From Rhyzopertha dominica (taxonomy: Eukaryota > Arthropoda > Insecta > Coleoptera > Bostrichidae): a stretch of 64,000 nt of DNA. Location: contig QCXZ01000064.1 in NCBI GenBank assembly GCA_025024175.1, positions 40,445,325-40,509,324 on the forward strand, written 5' to 3'. The notes under the pieces are model-generated. The model did not search any database. It was not told the DNA's origin and was given only the letters and a program-made list of their open reading frames with translations. Positions 11,661 to 23,974 of this stretch are shown here, in pieces. The position numbers and the translations under genes were made by a program. The stretch's first letter is position 1; every line of letters starts with the position of its first letter.

Positions 11661-14600
11661 GGGAAAATAACGAATATTTTGCACATGAACGGAGAAATGA
11701 GTTCTAAAATTACATTGTATTTTTTTTAAGTTCGGCGCATTGGATGTAAAATTACCCATACTGTGAGCTGCAACTGCGGAATGATATAAGATGCACACTT
11801 CTTTCTAAGTGGACAATATATGGAAGCTTTCGTCTATCCGAAAATAATAGAAGTGCTGGTATAATCTTGTTGCCCAAAACTGCATGAAATAGTATTGTAG
11901 CCCATAAATCGATGGGCCAGTCAGTTTGGCATTTATCTATACAAATTATCGTACTAGAATCCTACATAAAAAGTATAGCAAATAAGGGAAATATAGCACA
12001 AAATCAGTTGAAAATCTGACTACTGTGATTTAAATAAAACGGTTGCAGCTACATCCATCGAAAGTCACACGTTTTTTATGTTAGATGTTGTAGGTGATAT
12101 ATGCAGAAGAGAACAGATAAAACTAGTTCATTTTAGTTTTCTGCATCCAACATCTAGTTGACCAAGACACCTATATAATTTAACCGTAGTTAAAAACTGT
12201 TTGTATTAACTTCGAAATTAAGTTGTCGTGGTGCGATATGTTTAAAGATAACACTTTAAGCGTCTAATTATGATCCTATAGCACTAATTGCTAGAATTAC
12301 TGTAAATAAGTAACAAAGTATTAAAATAAAATTAGCACACCCACTTGAAGTTTACAAAACCCATTATTACTGAAATAAATATTATAATCTTTTATAACAT
12401 CAGAGTAGCCATCTTTTAATGTTTTATTGGAAAGTGGGTAGTATTCTTAAAACTTATTGTTAAATGTGGTCGTACGAATACAGAGAGAAGGAAATAACGT
12501 CGTAGACATAAATTGTTTGTTTGTATTTGCTAGGAGTGTATTACGATAGTAGTTTGTATAGTAGTTATTGTAGTTATTTCATTGCAACCTTAAGCAGCTT
12601 TTGAATGAAATTCGACGATTCAGCGAAACGACTGTCAGTTTTTGCTTACACTATAGTGCGTACGTATTGCAAAAGTTACTTTTGAGTAATAAGAATAAAA
12701 TATTTTGTTTCCACTTCAACCCAATTAAATAGCAACTACGGGCGTTACAATGTCTTTCGTTAACACTTGCTGCAACTAAACTACCCCATTGTAGAAATTC
12801 TCTTACCTTATACTCATTTCAGGTAATGCGTCATTAAATAACAATATTGCTGTTTTGGTTGATGTCGGTTTCCCATTTGTTCATCGACAGTTTCTGGTTT
12901 GAATTAACTTTTTAAATGTATTTTTTGTATGTATAATGCGGTTCCTTCATTAGATCCAGACAAAAAATTAAATTAGTTCCTCACAACTGCCATTTACAAA
13001 TTGTGTTGTTTAAATAAAGAGCTTGATGGTACTTGAATAACTATTATTTAAATATGTTTGGTTCGATTCTTCTTTCTGTATTAAGTGGATATTAGTTAAA
13101 TCACCCTAGTAACCATGACGACGCCTTCAATTGCGGTAGATTATTGGCAGATTACAAGGCGTAACTACAGTTACAAGGTTGATTTTAGTTAATATCTATT
13201 TAAAATCGATTTTAAGAACCAGCTCATAATCGTGTTTGTTTTGCGTTTGTTAGTTTTGAAAGCGGTATCTATTTTGATAATATAACGTGTAGTAGTTTCT
13301 TGCTCCACGTAACAACTCTTTATATACCAAGTACATGCATAATCGCTTCAACATCGTCTATGAAATAAAACTGGTTTCCTCCCCTGTGTCCGTTCTTCGG
13401 TACTTGGGACAAAGAGCTCCTGAACAATGGACACCGGTTCATATAAACTGAAACGCCGCTTTCGGCAGTCTTCAAATCTAGTTGAACCGGTGAACTGAAC
13501 GGGTCAGGTATTGCACTTGGTGTAGACGGTAAGTGTGTTAGAGTAATAATTAGGAGCGTAAGCAACGCACGTAAGTAGTATTGTATTTAGAAGCCTATAC
13601 AACGTCAGTGTTGTAGTTNGATTTCGTTTCAAATTTAATCTGCCTGTGAGGTACATACTTCTTGACTTTATGAGTAGTCTGCTGTAACTTTCGTCTGCTA
13701 TAGTTCGACAGCAAGTCAAATTTGAAACATCCTTCGTATATTTTCTGCAGCCCATTTTGATGACGATACTACAGGAGCAAATTCAGAAGTCAGCGTTACC
13801 GCTATTTATAAATAGTAAATAGTTATTGGGAAAGACTCAACAAAACATCTTTAATAAAGTTGGTAACAAAAAAAGTGAAAATACTAAATCAGCTTACGTT
13901 GGTTGAAATGTAGCCACGATAGAGTATATATTATGCTTATATTTTGCAGTCGGTATAGGTTGCATCAGCTAAACGTAAACAAGAGTTTGCTAAATAATCT
14001 TTTAGAAACCTTAGCATTAGAAGAAAAGAACTGTAAAAGATGCTTTTCTAAACTAAATATGTTACAGAAACCGTGCTTGAAGTATTTTTCGTCATCGTTA
14101 TGCGATTATCCCATTAGATTGTTTCGATAACAAATAGATAGGCAATAGGTCTTAATGAAAATAGTAGTATCTTTCCGTGGCCATATTCTTATCTGCCTAA
14201 CAGCTCTGGTCAAATAATTGTTTCAAATAATTTGATGTGTTTCAAAGCATATTTTGAAGTCTTATATAGAAAAGCCCGGAGCGGAGCTTTCACGTAACAA
14301 ATTTAATATGATATTTCGGCATAGTTGTTTAGATTCTACTAGAAATACTACTACAAAATAGATAGTTAAATGAATACGACTGTTTTCTTCACAGGTTGGA
14401 ATTATGATTAAAAAGCTATTTATGAAGGAAAAAACTGCCTTAATTAAACTAACATGTTTTACTACTNGTTTGTAACTTATTGCAGTATTAACCAGAAATA
14501 ATGCTCGACAATTGATCGCATAATATCAGAACGTGTCAAATGACCTACACATATGTATAATTACATATACATGTAATTATTCTTGTACATACATTTATTT

Positions 14601-15085
14601 GGCCGTTTGATTTTGAATTAAGCATTACACGAGAAAAAACTGAACAAGGAAGACTCAAGTCAATAAAATAAATTTATATACTAATGATGCGAGACGAAAG
14701 TCAGGTTGTACACAAAATATCCTTTATAATTGATGGAATTAACGTTAGGTACTTGTCAGTTTATATATGAAAATAGAACGGAAAAGCCTATGCCGCAAAG
14801 CAAACGTAGGGAGCCTAACATCTTGCTTTCATATAGTTGGCGTCAGCAGATAGTTTAGCAATTATTTAATCAGCAGAAATACAAGAAAAGAATGTAAGTA
14901 CTGCGAGTATTTAAAGTATTTATTTAAATTTATTTTATTTTAAATCATTAATCGAATTCAGATATGGTAAACACGATGCCCTAGTACCTAAGTACGAAAT
15001 ATAAGCTAAAGCAGCAGGACCCACTGAAGTATTTGGAGGTACAGGTGGGACAATGTATTTAAGGTTCGGATTTTGGTCAGCTCTA
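11660..15085. other. AT-rich DNA with small hairpins, no gene seen
   Basis: Two small inverted repeats occur: a nested hairpin at 12082-12156 (TAGATGTTG/CAACATCTA outside, ATGCAGAA/TTCTGCAT inside) and a perfect 10-bp stem with a 4-base loop at 14557-14580. Open frames at 13320-13755 and 13903-14130 have no motif. Ambiguous bases at 13619 and 14467. Confidence 0.4.
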
Positions 15086-15090
15086 TGTAC

Positions 15091-17010
15091 ACGGGTACTT
15101 TAGCTTTTACTATCAACACTTTTATTTTGCTCGATGCACGATTTTAACATATCGTCTCGATACATGTGGATTTCCGCGTTTGTCTCAAATTTTTTGAATT
15201 CACAGAGTTTGATTTCTAGACGTTTGATATTCGAACTATCGTTCTGATACTGTCGCTCTCGCAATGTTTTCTAGGCTCAAAAATTTCATAAGCGAGATTC
15301 AAAGAAAAGATGGAATTTATAATCATTATCGTTTAAATGCCCAATATACATTAAAGGTTCGTGTCAAGGCATTAAAAAATGACAGCTACTTGTGCAATGA
15401 ATTAGAGTTCTTATTCATATCAGCGATGAGATAATGGATTTAAAGTTAACCCAAATATACGGGTACCCTACCATCAGTATTTATTCTCTTCGATGGACGG
15501 GGGTTTGTATAAGGTTTTAGATTTTTGCATTGCAATCTTGTTATTGTATGTTTTTACAGTTATGTTATTATCAATTAGCACAGGTTATGCGATATGTTAT
15601 ATATTATACGTTTTCCTGGTTTCCAGAAATATTCTTAAGAAACACTATAAACCAATAATGGTAGGTACTTTGATTATTCACAGCGCTCGATTTTTAGACA
15701 CGTTGATATTCGAACTATGCTGTTGATCCTGTCGTTCTCAAAATGTTTTCTAGGTTCAAAAACTTCAAAGTCGACGAGAAAAGAAAAGCTTGACAGCCTA
15801 GGGCAATTATCGTTTAAGTTTAAACCTTAAATGTTCATGTCAATGCAGTATCACAAAATTCAAGAACTACATGTGCAATGGATGTAAATGAAAATAAGAA
15901 AACTACAAAACAGACCTTTCATTAAGTACGTGAAAATGTTATGTTTGTAGGTTTTTGTTTAATGTTTGGTTGAAAATAAGTGTTACCATCACTGTTACTT
16001 TTTTCTTAAGTATAAATTGCAAGTTTCGTTGACTAGAGTGTATCCATTCTGAACTGACAAAAAACACAGTACAAAGGTAGTACGTATATCGTGAACAGCA
16101 AACAAAGTCAGTATTTTAAGAAGTGCCTAGACATGTCGATGTTCGAGTAATGTCTAGAGATTTTATGAAATAAAAGATATATATTTATCATATAAAAACT
16201 CCAACCGACCGATCGACTGAGTAAAATTTTGGTGAATATGCTTAATCCTAACACAGTACGGGTACCCTGCCGCCAACATTTGTTTTGCCTGCGGTGCACG
16301 TTCCTAATATATCGCTACTAGGGGTTTCTTAAGGTTTTAGGTGTTGGTACATTTTTACAATTTACCTATAATATGTTACTGTCAATTAGCACAGTTTTTT
16401 CGCTAGGTTAAATATGTATATAGAAATTTAAAGGAACACATCACAAGCTCTAAAATGAAAATAGACTCGTATTTTCAGAGTTTGGCACAAATATTCTTAC
16501 GAAACACTACTACAGTACTTCGAGTACTCAAACGGTTCAATTTCCAGACATATTGATATTTGAACGGTGCTGTTAATCCTTCTATCTTGCAGTTTTTCAG
16601 GTTAAAAAATTTCGAAAGTGACAAGCAAAGAAAAGTTAGAAAATAGCACTTGAACAGCAAGGAATAATTATCGTTTAAAGGACGAATATATTTTAAATGT
16701 GCATTTTAATGTAGCAACGCGGAATTTAAGAACTACCTACGTTTACAATAGATTTAAATGTAAATAAGCAAAGTACAAAACAGGTAGTTTATTAAGTACG
16801 TATCTCTTTCTTCAGAAGCTAAAAATGTGTTTGTTTACTGTTTGTTTCAAAATAAGTATTGAAAAAAACAGCCGTAGAACGTAGTTCATATTTATATGGT
16901 GAATAGTGAACAAAATCAGTATTATTTGTGCCTAGGCACAATGTACGAATTTAGGAAGTTTTGGAATATGTCGATTGTTCGTGTAATATCTAGGCACGTT
17001 GTCAAGCAAT
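15091..17010 (+). repeat. Three diverged direct copies, period about 0.8 kb
   Basis: The motif ACGGGTAC with a following block that ends near TGCACG starts copies at 15091, 15459 and 16258. A second landmark, GATATT(C/T)GAAC, lies at 15226, 15705 and 16555, each time followed by a GTTTTCTAGG-like block and then AAAGAAAAG. A third landmark (CAATTAGCACAG) is in copies two and three, as is the closing block beginning at 16092 and 16899 (GTGAA..CAAA.TCAGTATT, then TGCCTAG and TGTCGAT). Copies two and three are offset by about 800-850 bases; copy one is internally shortened (offset 368-479). A 77-codon frame in copy two (15493-15726) is broken in copy three, so it is not coding. A short echo, TTATTCATATCAGCGAT, sits at 15413 and 17298. 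Confidence 0.7.
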
Positions 17011-17329
17011 AGATGTTACATTTCACATTTTTAGAAAAAAATCTAGGTTCAGCTGAAATAACTGTCTTCTTATTCAAACGATAGCTTTCAAAACAAAGTC
17101 AAAAAGCAGCACTTCAGAATTGAAATCATTTACTGTATCCAACTGAAGCTTCGAATGCGCCACAGTAAGCCTAACCACAACACATCATGCTCACATCCAA
17201 TTACCTTCATCAAGTACTCTCACGTTTACAATCCACAGAAATACAAGAAAAAAAAAGATGGAAAACAAAAAAAACAATCACTTGTATTTAAAGGGTTTAT
17301 TCATATCAGCGATCCCTTTCAGTAAACAC

Positions 17330-17650
17330 GGTCCACTGGTAAACAACACACGGTGTCGTCAGCAAGCGAGGTCGCCGTATGGTGCTGCCCCACTGACGTC
17401 TGAGCGCCGACTGAGGCGTCGCGCGTGTCCCGAGCTTCGTCCTTACGCCACCAAGGATGCCCGAGGAGTGAAGGCGCCCGACTAAGACGTGGATAATAAG
17501 GCGCTCCTCTGGGGAGAAGACGACGGCGCCGAACGTCGCCCGCCGACGACTGATACAAGACGCCGCGGGAGGGCGACGCGCGCCGCCGTCAGCACCCCAC
17601 CTCGCGCGACGCCCCGCCCACCGCCGCCGCCGGGGCGCGGGGTAATTAAG
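17330..17650. promoter_or_regulatory. CpG-rich island
   Basis: The stretch, and 17540-17645 in particular, is the most GC- and CpG-rich part of the window, with runs such as GCCGCCGCCGCC. Frames on both strands look open only because GC-rich DNA lacks stop codons. It could be a promoter/first-exon region of a gene whose other exons lie outside, or an unmethylated regulatory island. No TATA box or start signal can be tied to it. Confidence 0.35.
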
Positions 17651-17654
17651 GAGA

Positions 17655-19100
17655 GTTTTTAAGTAGACGGTAAGATTTTCGTTAAAAAGCTCCTGGGGGG
17701 AGGGGGCGACGATAAACGCGAGCTTTTGCGGAGGTTTTCTACCGAAACTCGTTCCCGGGGAAGAATTTTGTGCGGGCGATGTTGACAGATATGCGGTTCA
17801 AGGTTCGATGAAAAAACGAGCTCTTCCCTTTGAGCTTTAAGAGGATAAACCAGATTGGGTTGAAAAAAAGTTAGTGGGTGACACGAACACAAATTCACCT
17901 TCGTTACTTGATATTTCAGACAATAATATTTCATTTTCGTACCAACATCACAAATAGTAAACAATAAGCATGTCTGGGCTGACAAACTTTGTCGGAAGCT
18001 TGAATGGGATAGATGTTCTTAAAAGTCCATTTAAAACAAGCTTAATACACAAAAAAGCATATCTGAGTGGTTCATTTATCCAAAATGAACTCCAGATGGA
18101 TTGATTTTTTATCAAAATGAGGTCATTTCGGTTACAAGCAAATAAAATAAACGAAGTTCTAATACGATTTCGACAACGCGAATTCAATTCTCATTCCATT
18201 ACTAGGTTTTCCTATCAGTAACCATTATCATTTTTGTACTAGCAAAGCAAATACTAAACATGTCTCTAGTTCGTAGAAACATTTGATTAAAGTTTTGTTT
18301 AGCATAAACACCATCGTCCTTGAAATATTGTTAAATTAATTAGTTAATGCTTATTTTATCGAAAAAGGCTCCGAGAAGATTGAGACGTCTTGCACTTAAA
18401 CTTTTAAGAGATTTGGCTGTTTCTAATAGTACTAGACAAATATTTAATAAAAATTTGGTAAATCGGCAGTTCATTAACTTATTTGTTTTATTTCTTGTTC
18501 CGTAAGAAACTAAGAACTTTCACACTACACTTTACACTTCCACGGGACAAATATGAGGAAGCAAAATTTTAACATGCGTCACAATGAATGCACCTTCAGA
18601 AGCAATAAACCATTACAATATGATTTGGTTGTTGTTGTAAGCTATTTCAAGGCACAAGTTAGAACTGAAAAGGACGAGCTCTAAGCTAGCCGACTTCAAA
18701 ATGTACACGGGTAATTTTCGATAAACGTTAGGAAAGACAACTAAAAATGTATTCTGATAACTATTAAAGCACGGATTGCTTTTAAACGTGAAATTCCTAT
18801 CACGAGGTTTTTTATGAAAAAGACTTTTGAGAGTGATTGACTTAGATTAAACGAAATTACAGCTGTTATGGAATTTCGCACGCTGCACAGGAGAGATCAC
18901 AAGTTCTGTAAGTTGATAGATGCTGATTGATGAAATACAAACTGCATGTATTGTGAAAGTTTCTTCAGTTGTTGAGTGTGCACGCCACTTCTATGTACAC
19001 CTCTCGCATAGTGGAATAATATAAAAGCGCCCACAATATTAATACATTTCGAGTATATTTTTGGCATTTTAAAGAAGCAAAAAAACTTTGAACACGCGCT
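17655..19100. other. No recognisable gene
   Basis: Composition falls back from GC-rich to AT-rich after about 17,800. A 108-codon minus frame at 17659-17985 has no recognised domain and partly reflects the GC-rich edge. Nothing else supported. Confidence 0.4.
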
Positions 19101-19109
19101 CCGATTCAC

Positions 19110-19555
19110 TTTCGCTTACCAAACCGCGCGCCCGATGTCGCCCCGACCCAAAAATTTCCGCGCGACGCACTCGCATCCATCAAATCGAGCAAAATCTCTT
19201 ACCTTTTGGTTGTCCTTAAAATTTAAAAAAGGCGCACACATTCCTAGAAATCAACACACTTGGGGGACATGGTACTGAATGCCCGTCTTGTGGCACACTA
19301 TCAGCGTTCGTCGGGGAGTGGGGGTGAGTACGCATGAGCAGCGTCGCGACGGCAAGGAAGCCGGACGCTGGCGCCGCGGAATCCTGCGGCGACGGCCAGA
19401 AGCTGGGCACGAAAGGAGCGCACTTTTACGGGGAGACGCGGAAGGGCTTCGGTGGCCCTCGCGCCCTCCTGCTGCCCTGTTCCGAAGGGGAGAGCTTTGC
19501 GAAGCACGGAGCGCTGAAAGCTGTCGCAGCTTTGGCGGGATGATTTTCATAGTGG
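19110..19555. promoter_or_regulatory. CpG-rich island, second
   Basis: A block of about 440 bases with many CpGs and GGC/GCC runs, sharply bounded by AT-rich DNA. Several frames on both strands stay open through 19216-19623, which is expected from the composition and is not evidence for any one of them. The minus strand leaves the island through a strong splice donor (see the separate exon entry), which makes a promoter with a first exon the simplest reading. Confidence 0.4.
19203..19550 (-). other. Candidate first exon with splice donor, minus strand
   Basis: On the minus strand the sequence AAAAG|GTAAGAG places a near-consensus splice donor with the exon ending at 19203. In the frame that reads through the donor, a stop is followed by an ATG at 19241-19239 and 13 codons ending in phase 0 at the donor. 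All longer frames in the island terminate before the donor. This is what a first exon with a long GC-rich 5' leader and a short coding start would look like. The transcription start would lie inside the CpG island, and the following exons would be below 19.2 kb or outside the window. I could not find the matching acceptor. The upper limit at 19550 is a guess. Confidence 0.25.
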
Positions 19556-19559
19556 CATT

Positions 19560-22130
19560 CGAAAGAACACATATGACACCACTCCCACGAGTTTTTTTAC
19601 TAAAACATCCTAAGAATTTGTAATTTGCAGGTACACAGTTTTATTTTAAAGTTATTACGTATTAGGTAGAGTGCTTTTATGTATTGCACAACAATTTTAT
19701 CATAACATACAAGGAGTCTTCCAACACTCGTTTGAAAAGCTATAAAGTAGTTTTAATGAAGGCAATGTTGTTAAACTTCATGTTCAACTATAATATGTTT
19801 TCAAAATCAAGTTTCCTTTAACAGTTTTTGAGAAAGCTGTTATGAAAAAACTGAAAATGTCGATATTCTTAAATAGCTTACAGTAACTTTTTGTCTGAAC
19901 CTTTTTTAAATTCCGAAAAAAACATGCTTAGGACCATTTTTAAGTAGATTTAAATACAGGTACTATGTTTTTTCTACAACCTTTCGGAAACTTATAATCA
20001 TCAAGTTTATTTCTTCTTATTAGGACGTTATTTCACTTTACAATTTCTTAAAAATTAAACTCCACTAAAGCAATGCTTAATTAACAGAAGTTGATTTAAA
20101 ATAGTTATTATTGTTATTTTAGTGCCGTATCAAATTGAAAATTTACCCACTGAAGAAAAAGTTAACATTTCATAAATAAACATTTAATAAACACAGACAA
20201 GTTTTCGCTTAATATGCCAGGAGACGTAGGTATTGACAAAAGGCAACCATGTAAAACCTATTTTTTTAAATTACATAGAATTAAAAACAAACTGTAGTAT
20301 GGTGAACATCAGAACTGTAAATTTGATGTCAAACAATGACAATAGTCTGCAGACAAAAATCAGGTGTTTTCTTATACTGTTAACTGCTCTTAGGATATCC
20401 CCATGACATAACTTTCAGCATGCAACTATGATATTTTGGCTTAGTTTGGCAATATTGTTTGGTTTGGTTTAATAACCTTTAGCTTTAAACACTCGCCAAA
20501 GAAAAAATTAAGAACATACAAAGCTGTTGAGTAAGCTGGCCATGCTACACATATGTGTGGCGGTTTTGTGGGAACCAGATATATTGTAAAACCATCAGTG
20601 TTTAAAAAAAATGTAAATATGCGTTGTCCGTCAAATTTTCTTGGAACATGTACGGTCCCAAAGGTCCGTCATCCAATATTCCACAGTGAAAATCTCACTT
20701 CTGGGTGTGCCTCACGATTTATTCTTGGAATTTCAGTTGATCACTCAAGTTCGTTTTTTTACTTAAATGATTTTATTTTTAAAATTGTTATCCCTGTTGT
20801 CCATGTCGGCAAGCATATATTGTTTGACTTATATGAATTTTGTAGGGTAGGCAATTTTCCTCTTTTTAAATTTGTCGAGTTGTTTTACTACAATGCGAAA
20901 TTTGACGAATTTTCGGCAATTTAAAATCATTTATAAATGAACACCTGTATAAGAAATTGAATGAATACCTACATGTTGTAAAACACGTTGGCGCAGATTG
21001 TTAACATTGTTCAATATCAGTTGCAGTTCTGGATTTCACTAGACTATTGTTGCCTTAAAAAAATTCTACACAATTAAAAAATAAGTTTATGCGGTTGATA
21101 TATTCAGCGGTAGCTAGTTCAATAATTTTTTTGACAATATAACAATTTTTTTTTACCTCAGGAAGTTTATTTTTACAAGGAACTTGCAGTACTGCACCAA
21201 CACAATGAATACCATTGTTTAACTATAGCCAACTACGGCAGTGCCTACTATATTAACAACGGTTAATAGAAGAAAACTGCTTTTGTGAATTTTAAATGTA
21301 ATCTGTTACTAAAATAATAAGTTTGGAAGCTTCCGAAGCGTCTTAAAAAATGAATATGAATTAGAAACTGCTTAATAGAGTGTCCCACAGTAGCGTGCCC
21401 AGAAGTTAGATTAGATTAAAATGTAATTTTTGTTTTCATGTTTTTTAAGTACTGATGTTTCGTGGGTCCTGGAGTGAGGTTCTAACTCGAAAAATCCCCC
21501 ATGGGCACACTAATGGTGCCCTAAGAATGCTGTTTCGGAATTCCACATAGGAAGTCGACATTTTTACTCTTTATGAAATACCAGTTTGGTTCAATGCTAT
21601 ATTTAAAGAGAAGTAATTTCTTAAAGAAACTTTTGTTTAAGATAGTCCATATATAGACCTAAACTGAGTAATTTGAAACAAATATTGGTAAATAAGTAAT
21701 TTAGAAATTTGGAAGAACTGGTACCAATAGCTAAAATCCTGTTACATGTTCCACAATTTTTAATTGTACCAGCAGTGTAGCTAAGAAAAGAAAAAACAGA
21801 TATTCTTAAAATAATCTGTTACGTATAGGGTTATATTAAAATCTTTCAACAAATATTCTAACACTACTCCTCAGCGACGTGCCTACATGAGTTTCTCATT
21901 TGTCGCAAATCTTTAACTTGTCAGTTGATATTTTTCAAACTTAGAATATGTAGAATAACTAAACAATTAAAATAATACTTGAGAACAACCAATTCAAATC
22001 AAAGAAAAATAATACACCTTCAGCGTTCAGCATAATATGCTGCATTAACTCTTCTACCATGTTTTAAATGATCTGTCAAAGGCGTTCCGTCTTTCCCCTA
22101 TGAATTGAAGCATAGGTCTTTCTTTACTTT
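19560..22130. other. AT-rich DNA, no recognisable gene
   Basis: A 123-codon plus frame at 20553-20924 begins with ATG, but its product has no domain I know and neither strand reads as a familiar transposase. Nothing else supported. Confidence 0.4.
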
Positions 22131-22133
22131 GCA

Positions 22134-22275
22134 GGTTTTACATTGATTTTGTTGGATCAAGTAGATCCATGGCTATGGCCGCTGTTTCGTTCACAAGCTG
22201 ATTAAAAAGTTCTTCAACCCAGAAACATATTTTTTTACGAAGGTAAGCAACCTGTTTAGGACTCAGGTGTCATTT
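22134..22275 (-). pseudogene. Coding-like fragment of unknown family
   Basis: On the minus strand about 45 codons stay open with a protein-like residue mix, including VEELFNQLVN and AIAMDLLDPT, and end at TAA near 22152. Another open stretch follows in the same frame, and a cysteine-bearing stretch (CKTCKVKKDLC) in a neighbouring frame just below. Codon content here is less AT-biased than the flanks. It may be a decayed transposon ORF or an old exon; I cannot assign a family. Confidence 0.2.
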
Positions 22276-22279
22276 CTGT

Positions 22280-23580
22280 ATTTTCACCTATAATCTCACA
22301 AGAGCATTATTTCTTTCCGGAATGCAGATTCGGTAAGAAAATCGTAACGACACAAATCCTGTTTAATTTTAAGTGATTTGCTTTTGTTTTTTATTAGTAT
22401 GTTCAATTGTGTAATTTAGTAAAATTTAACATCTCTGAGATATTTCCATTTAGAATGGTTCGTGAACTAATGTATGATTTTCATGAAATTTTATACGAGA
22501 GAGACGAAGACAGTCTGTAAAATTTAATGAACTGTGGCTTGCGTGGTACAGTTACCCTACCTTGTAATTAAGATAGATTATAACTTTATTTTCAAGCACT
22601 GTAATAATCAACATTGTATTCTGCATTGATTTAGTGGAACAGAATGAGGCAATCTACAAGAAATTTGTCTTTTTCTATCAGATTAACCCTTATGCCTAAA
22701 ATACCAGAATTACATTGCATTCTATTCTACATGACAAAAATGAAAACAGAACGTAAAAATTACTTTTTGCTTTGTAACGAATCGTTACAAGCTTTTTATA
22801 TTTGACATAATAGAGGACAATGTGAAGTGGAGACGTGTAGTCTCAATAAATTACTTTAGAATACTTGATACAAGGAATACACCAAGTCTTTATTTTAAGC
22901 ATACTTAGATAATTCAGATTTGTCTTTAACACCTGTTGCTCGGCAACATAAGGTTTTCTTAATTTAACAGGATTTTGCATCTTAACTATAGCAATATTTA
23001 TATGAATAAAAATGCTACGTTTTGTATGTTTTGTTCTTATGTATGGAATAAATAGTACTCATATAGTCCACTGTATATTTGATTACAATGATGAATTAAT
23101 TACCTGCATCCCTTTCACCTTGCTAACTAAAGTGCAATTTATTATTTGAAACGTTAATATTGTACTTTTGATTTGCAGATTTAAATACATACACCCACTT
23201 CTGTCACAGATGGAGCAGCGTATATTTTTCCAGAAAATGACTGATGGTAAACAATGAATCATCTTGCTTCAAGACACCAGGTACCTAATATAGTTCATCA
23301 CCTTCCTGGTTACCTTCTTCAAATCTAAGAAAATAATGGCTAAGTAAACGTATGTGAACTAAATGAAAAAATAAAGCTCCTGATTTCTATGAAAACTATA
23401 ATCAATAAACAGATGTGCTTAGAAAAATTTCTGAGGAGTGATGGACCAATAAGAATGCATAAAAAGAAGAATTCGTAAGAAGGGTCGGTTTGAAGGAAAA
23501 ATACGGAAAGAGTTTGACACCACGATAGACAGAAGCAAGATCCGACACGCTCTACAAAGAAAGTACACAAAATAATTTAA
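22280..23580. other. AT-rich DNA, no recognisable gene
   Basis: Only short frames without motifs on either strand. Confidence 0.4.
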
Positions 23581-23589
23581 TAATTCGGA

Positions 23590-23970
23590 CAATATGATCG
23601 CATGTGCTTTGCTTAGGCGAGCGTTTCCAAAACTGGAATTATACGTGCGGTAGCGACCGACGGTGTTGCACAAAAAAAGAAAATGTAAACAGCGTTCTGA
23701 ATTATTCGATTATTACAGCGGTGCAGCATTCGCGTTGCCAAATAAACATTTCCACGACCGAATTAAATCTGGGCAGGATGGCGCGTTGTACTATGGTTAG
23801 TTTTAAATTAATAAATCAGCCCGGGTGCACCCTCTATACCTGCACGGGCGTTACACAGCGCGTTGTGGTATAATTCGGCGGCAAAATTGCGTGTTTGGCA
23901 AAAATCGGTCTGTTGGGACGGTGAAAAATGTTTATGGCCTGTTTATTAATAATTTTAACAGGTTTTGAGT
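23590..23970. promoter_or_regulatory. GC-richer island with homeodomain-like sites
   Basis: About 380 bases of balanced composition between AT-rich flanks. It contains TTTAAATTAATAAATC and TTTATGGCCTGTTTATTAATAA. TTTATGGCC resembles a posterior Hox-type site and TTAATAA a general homeodomain core. An 89-codon plus frame (23604-23873) covers it without a recognisable domain. Candidate enhancer by inference. Confidence 0.25.
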
Positions 23971-23974
23971 GAAA

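Noticed and set aside
15493..15726. 77-codon hydrophobic frame as a small membrane protein
   Set aside because: The corresponding position in the third repeat copy is full of stops and indels, so the frame is not preserved.
17659..17985. 108-codon minus-strand frame
   Set aside because: No domain, and it straddles the edge of a GC-rich island; likely chance.
19279..19623. 114-codon plus-strand frame in the CpG island
   Set aside because: Several frames on both strands are open here because GC-rich DNA has few stops; the minus-strand donor is the better signal.
20553..20924. 123-codon plus-strand frame as a gene
   Set aside because: It starts with ATG but has no recognisable domain on either strand, no splice or poly-A context, and AT-driven composition; kept only as a remark.
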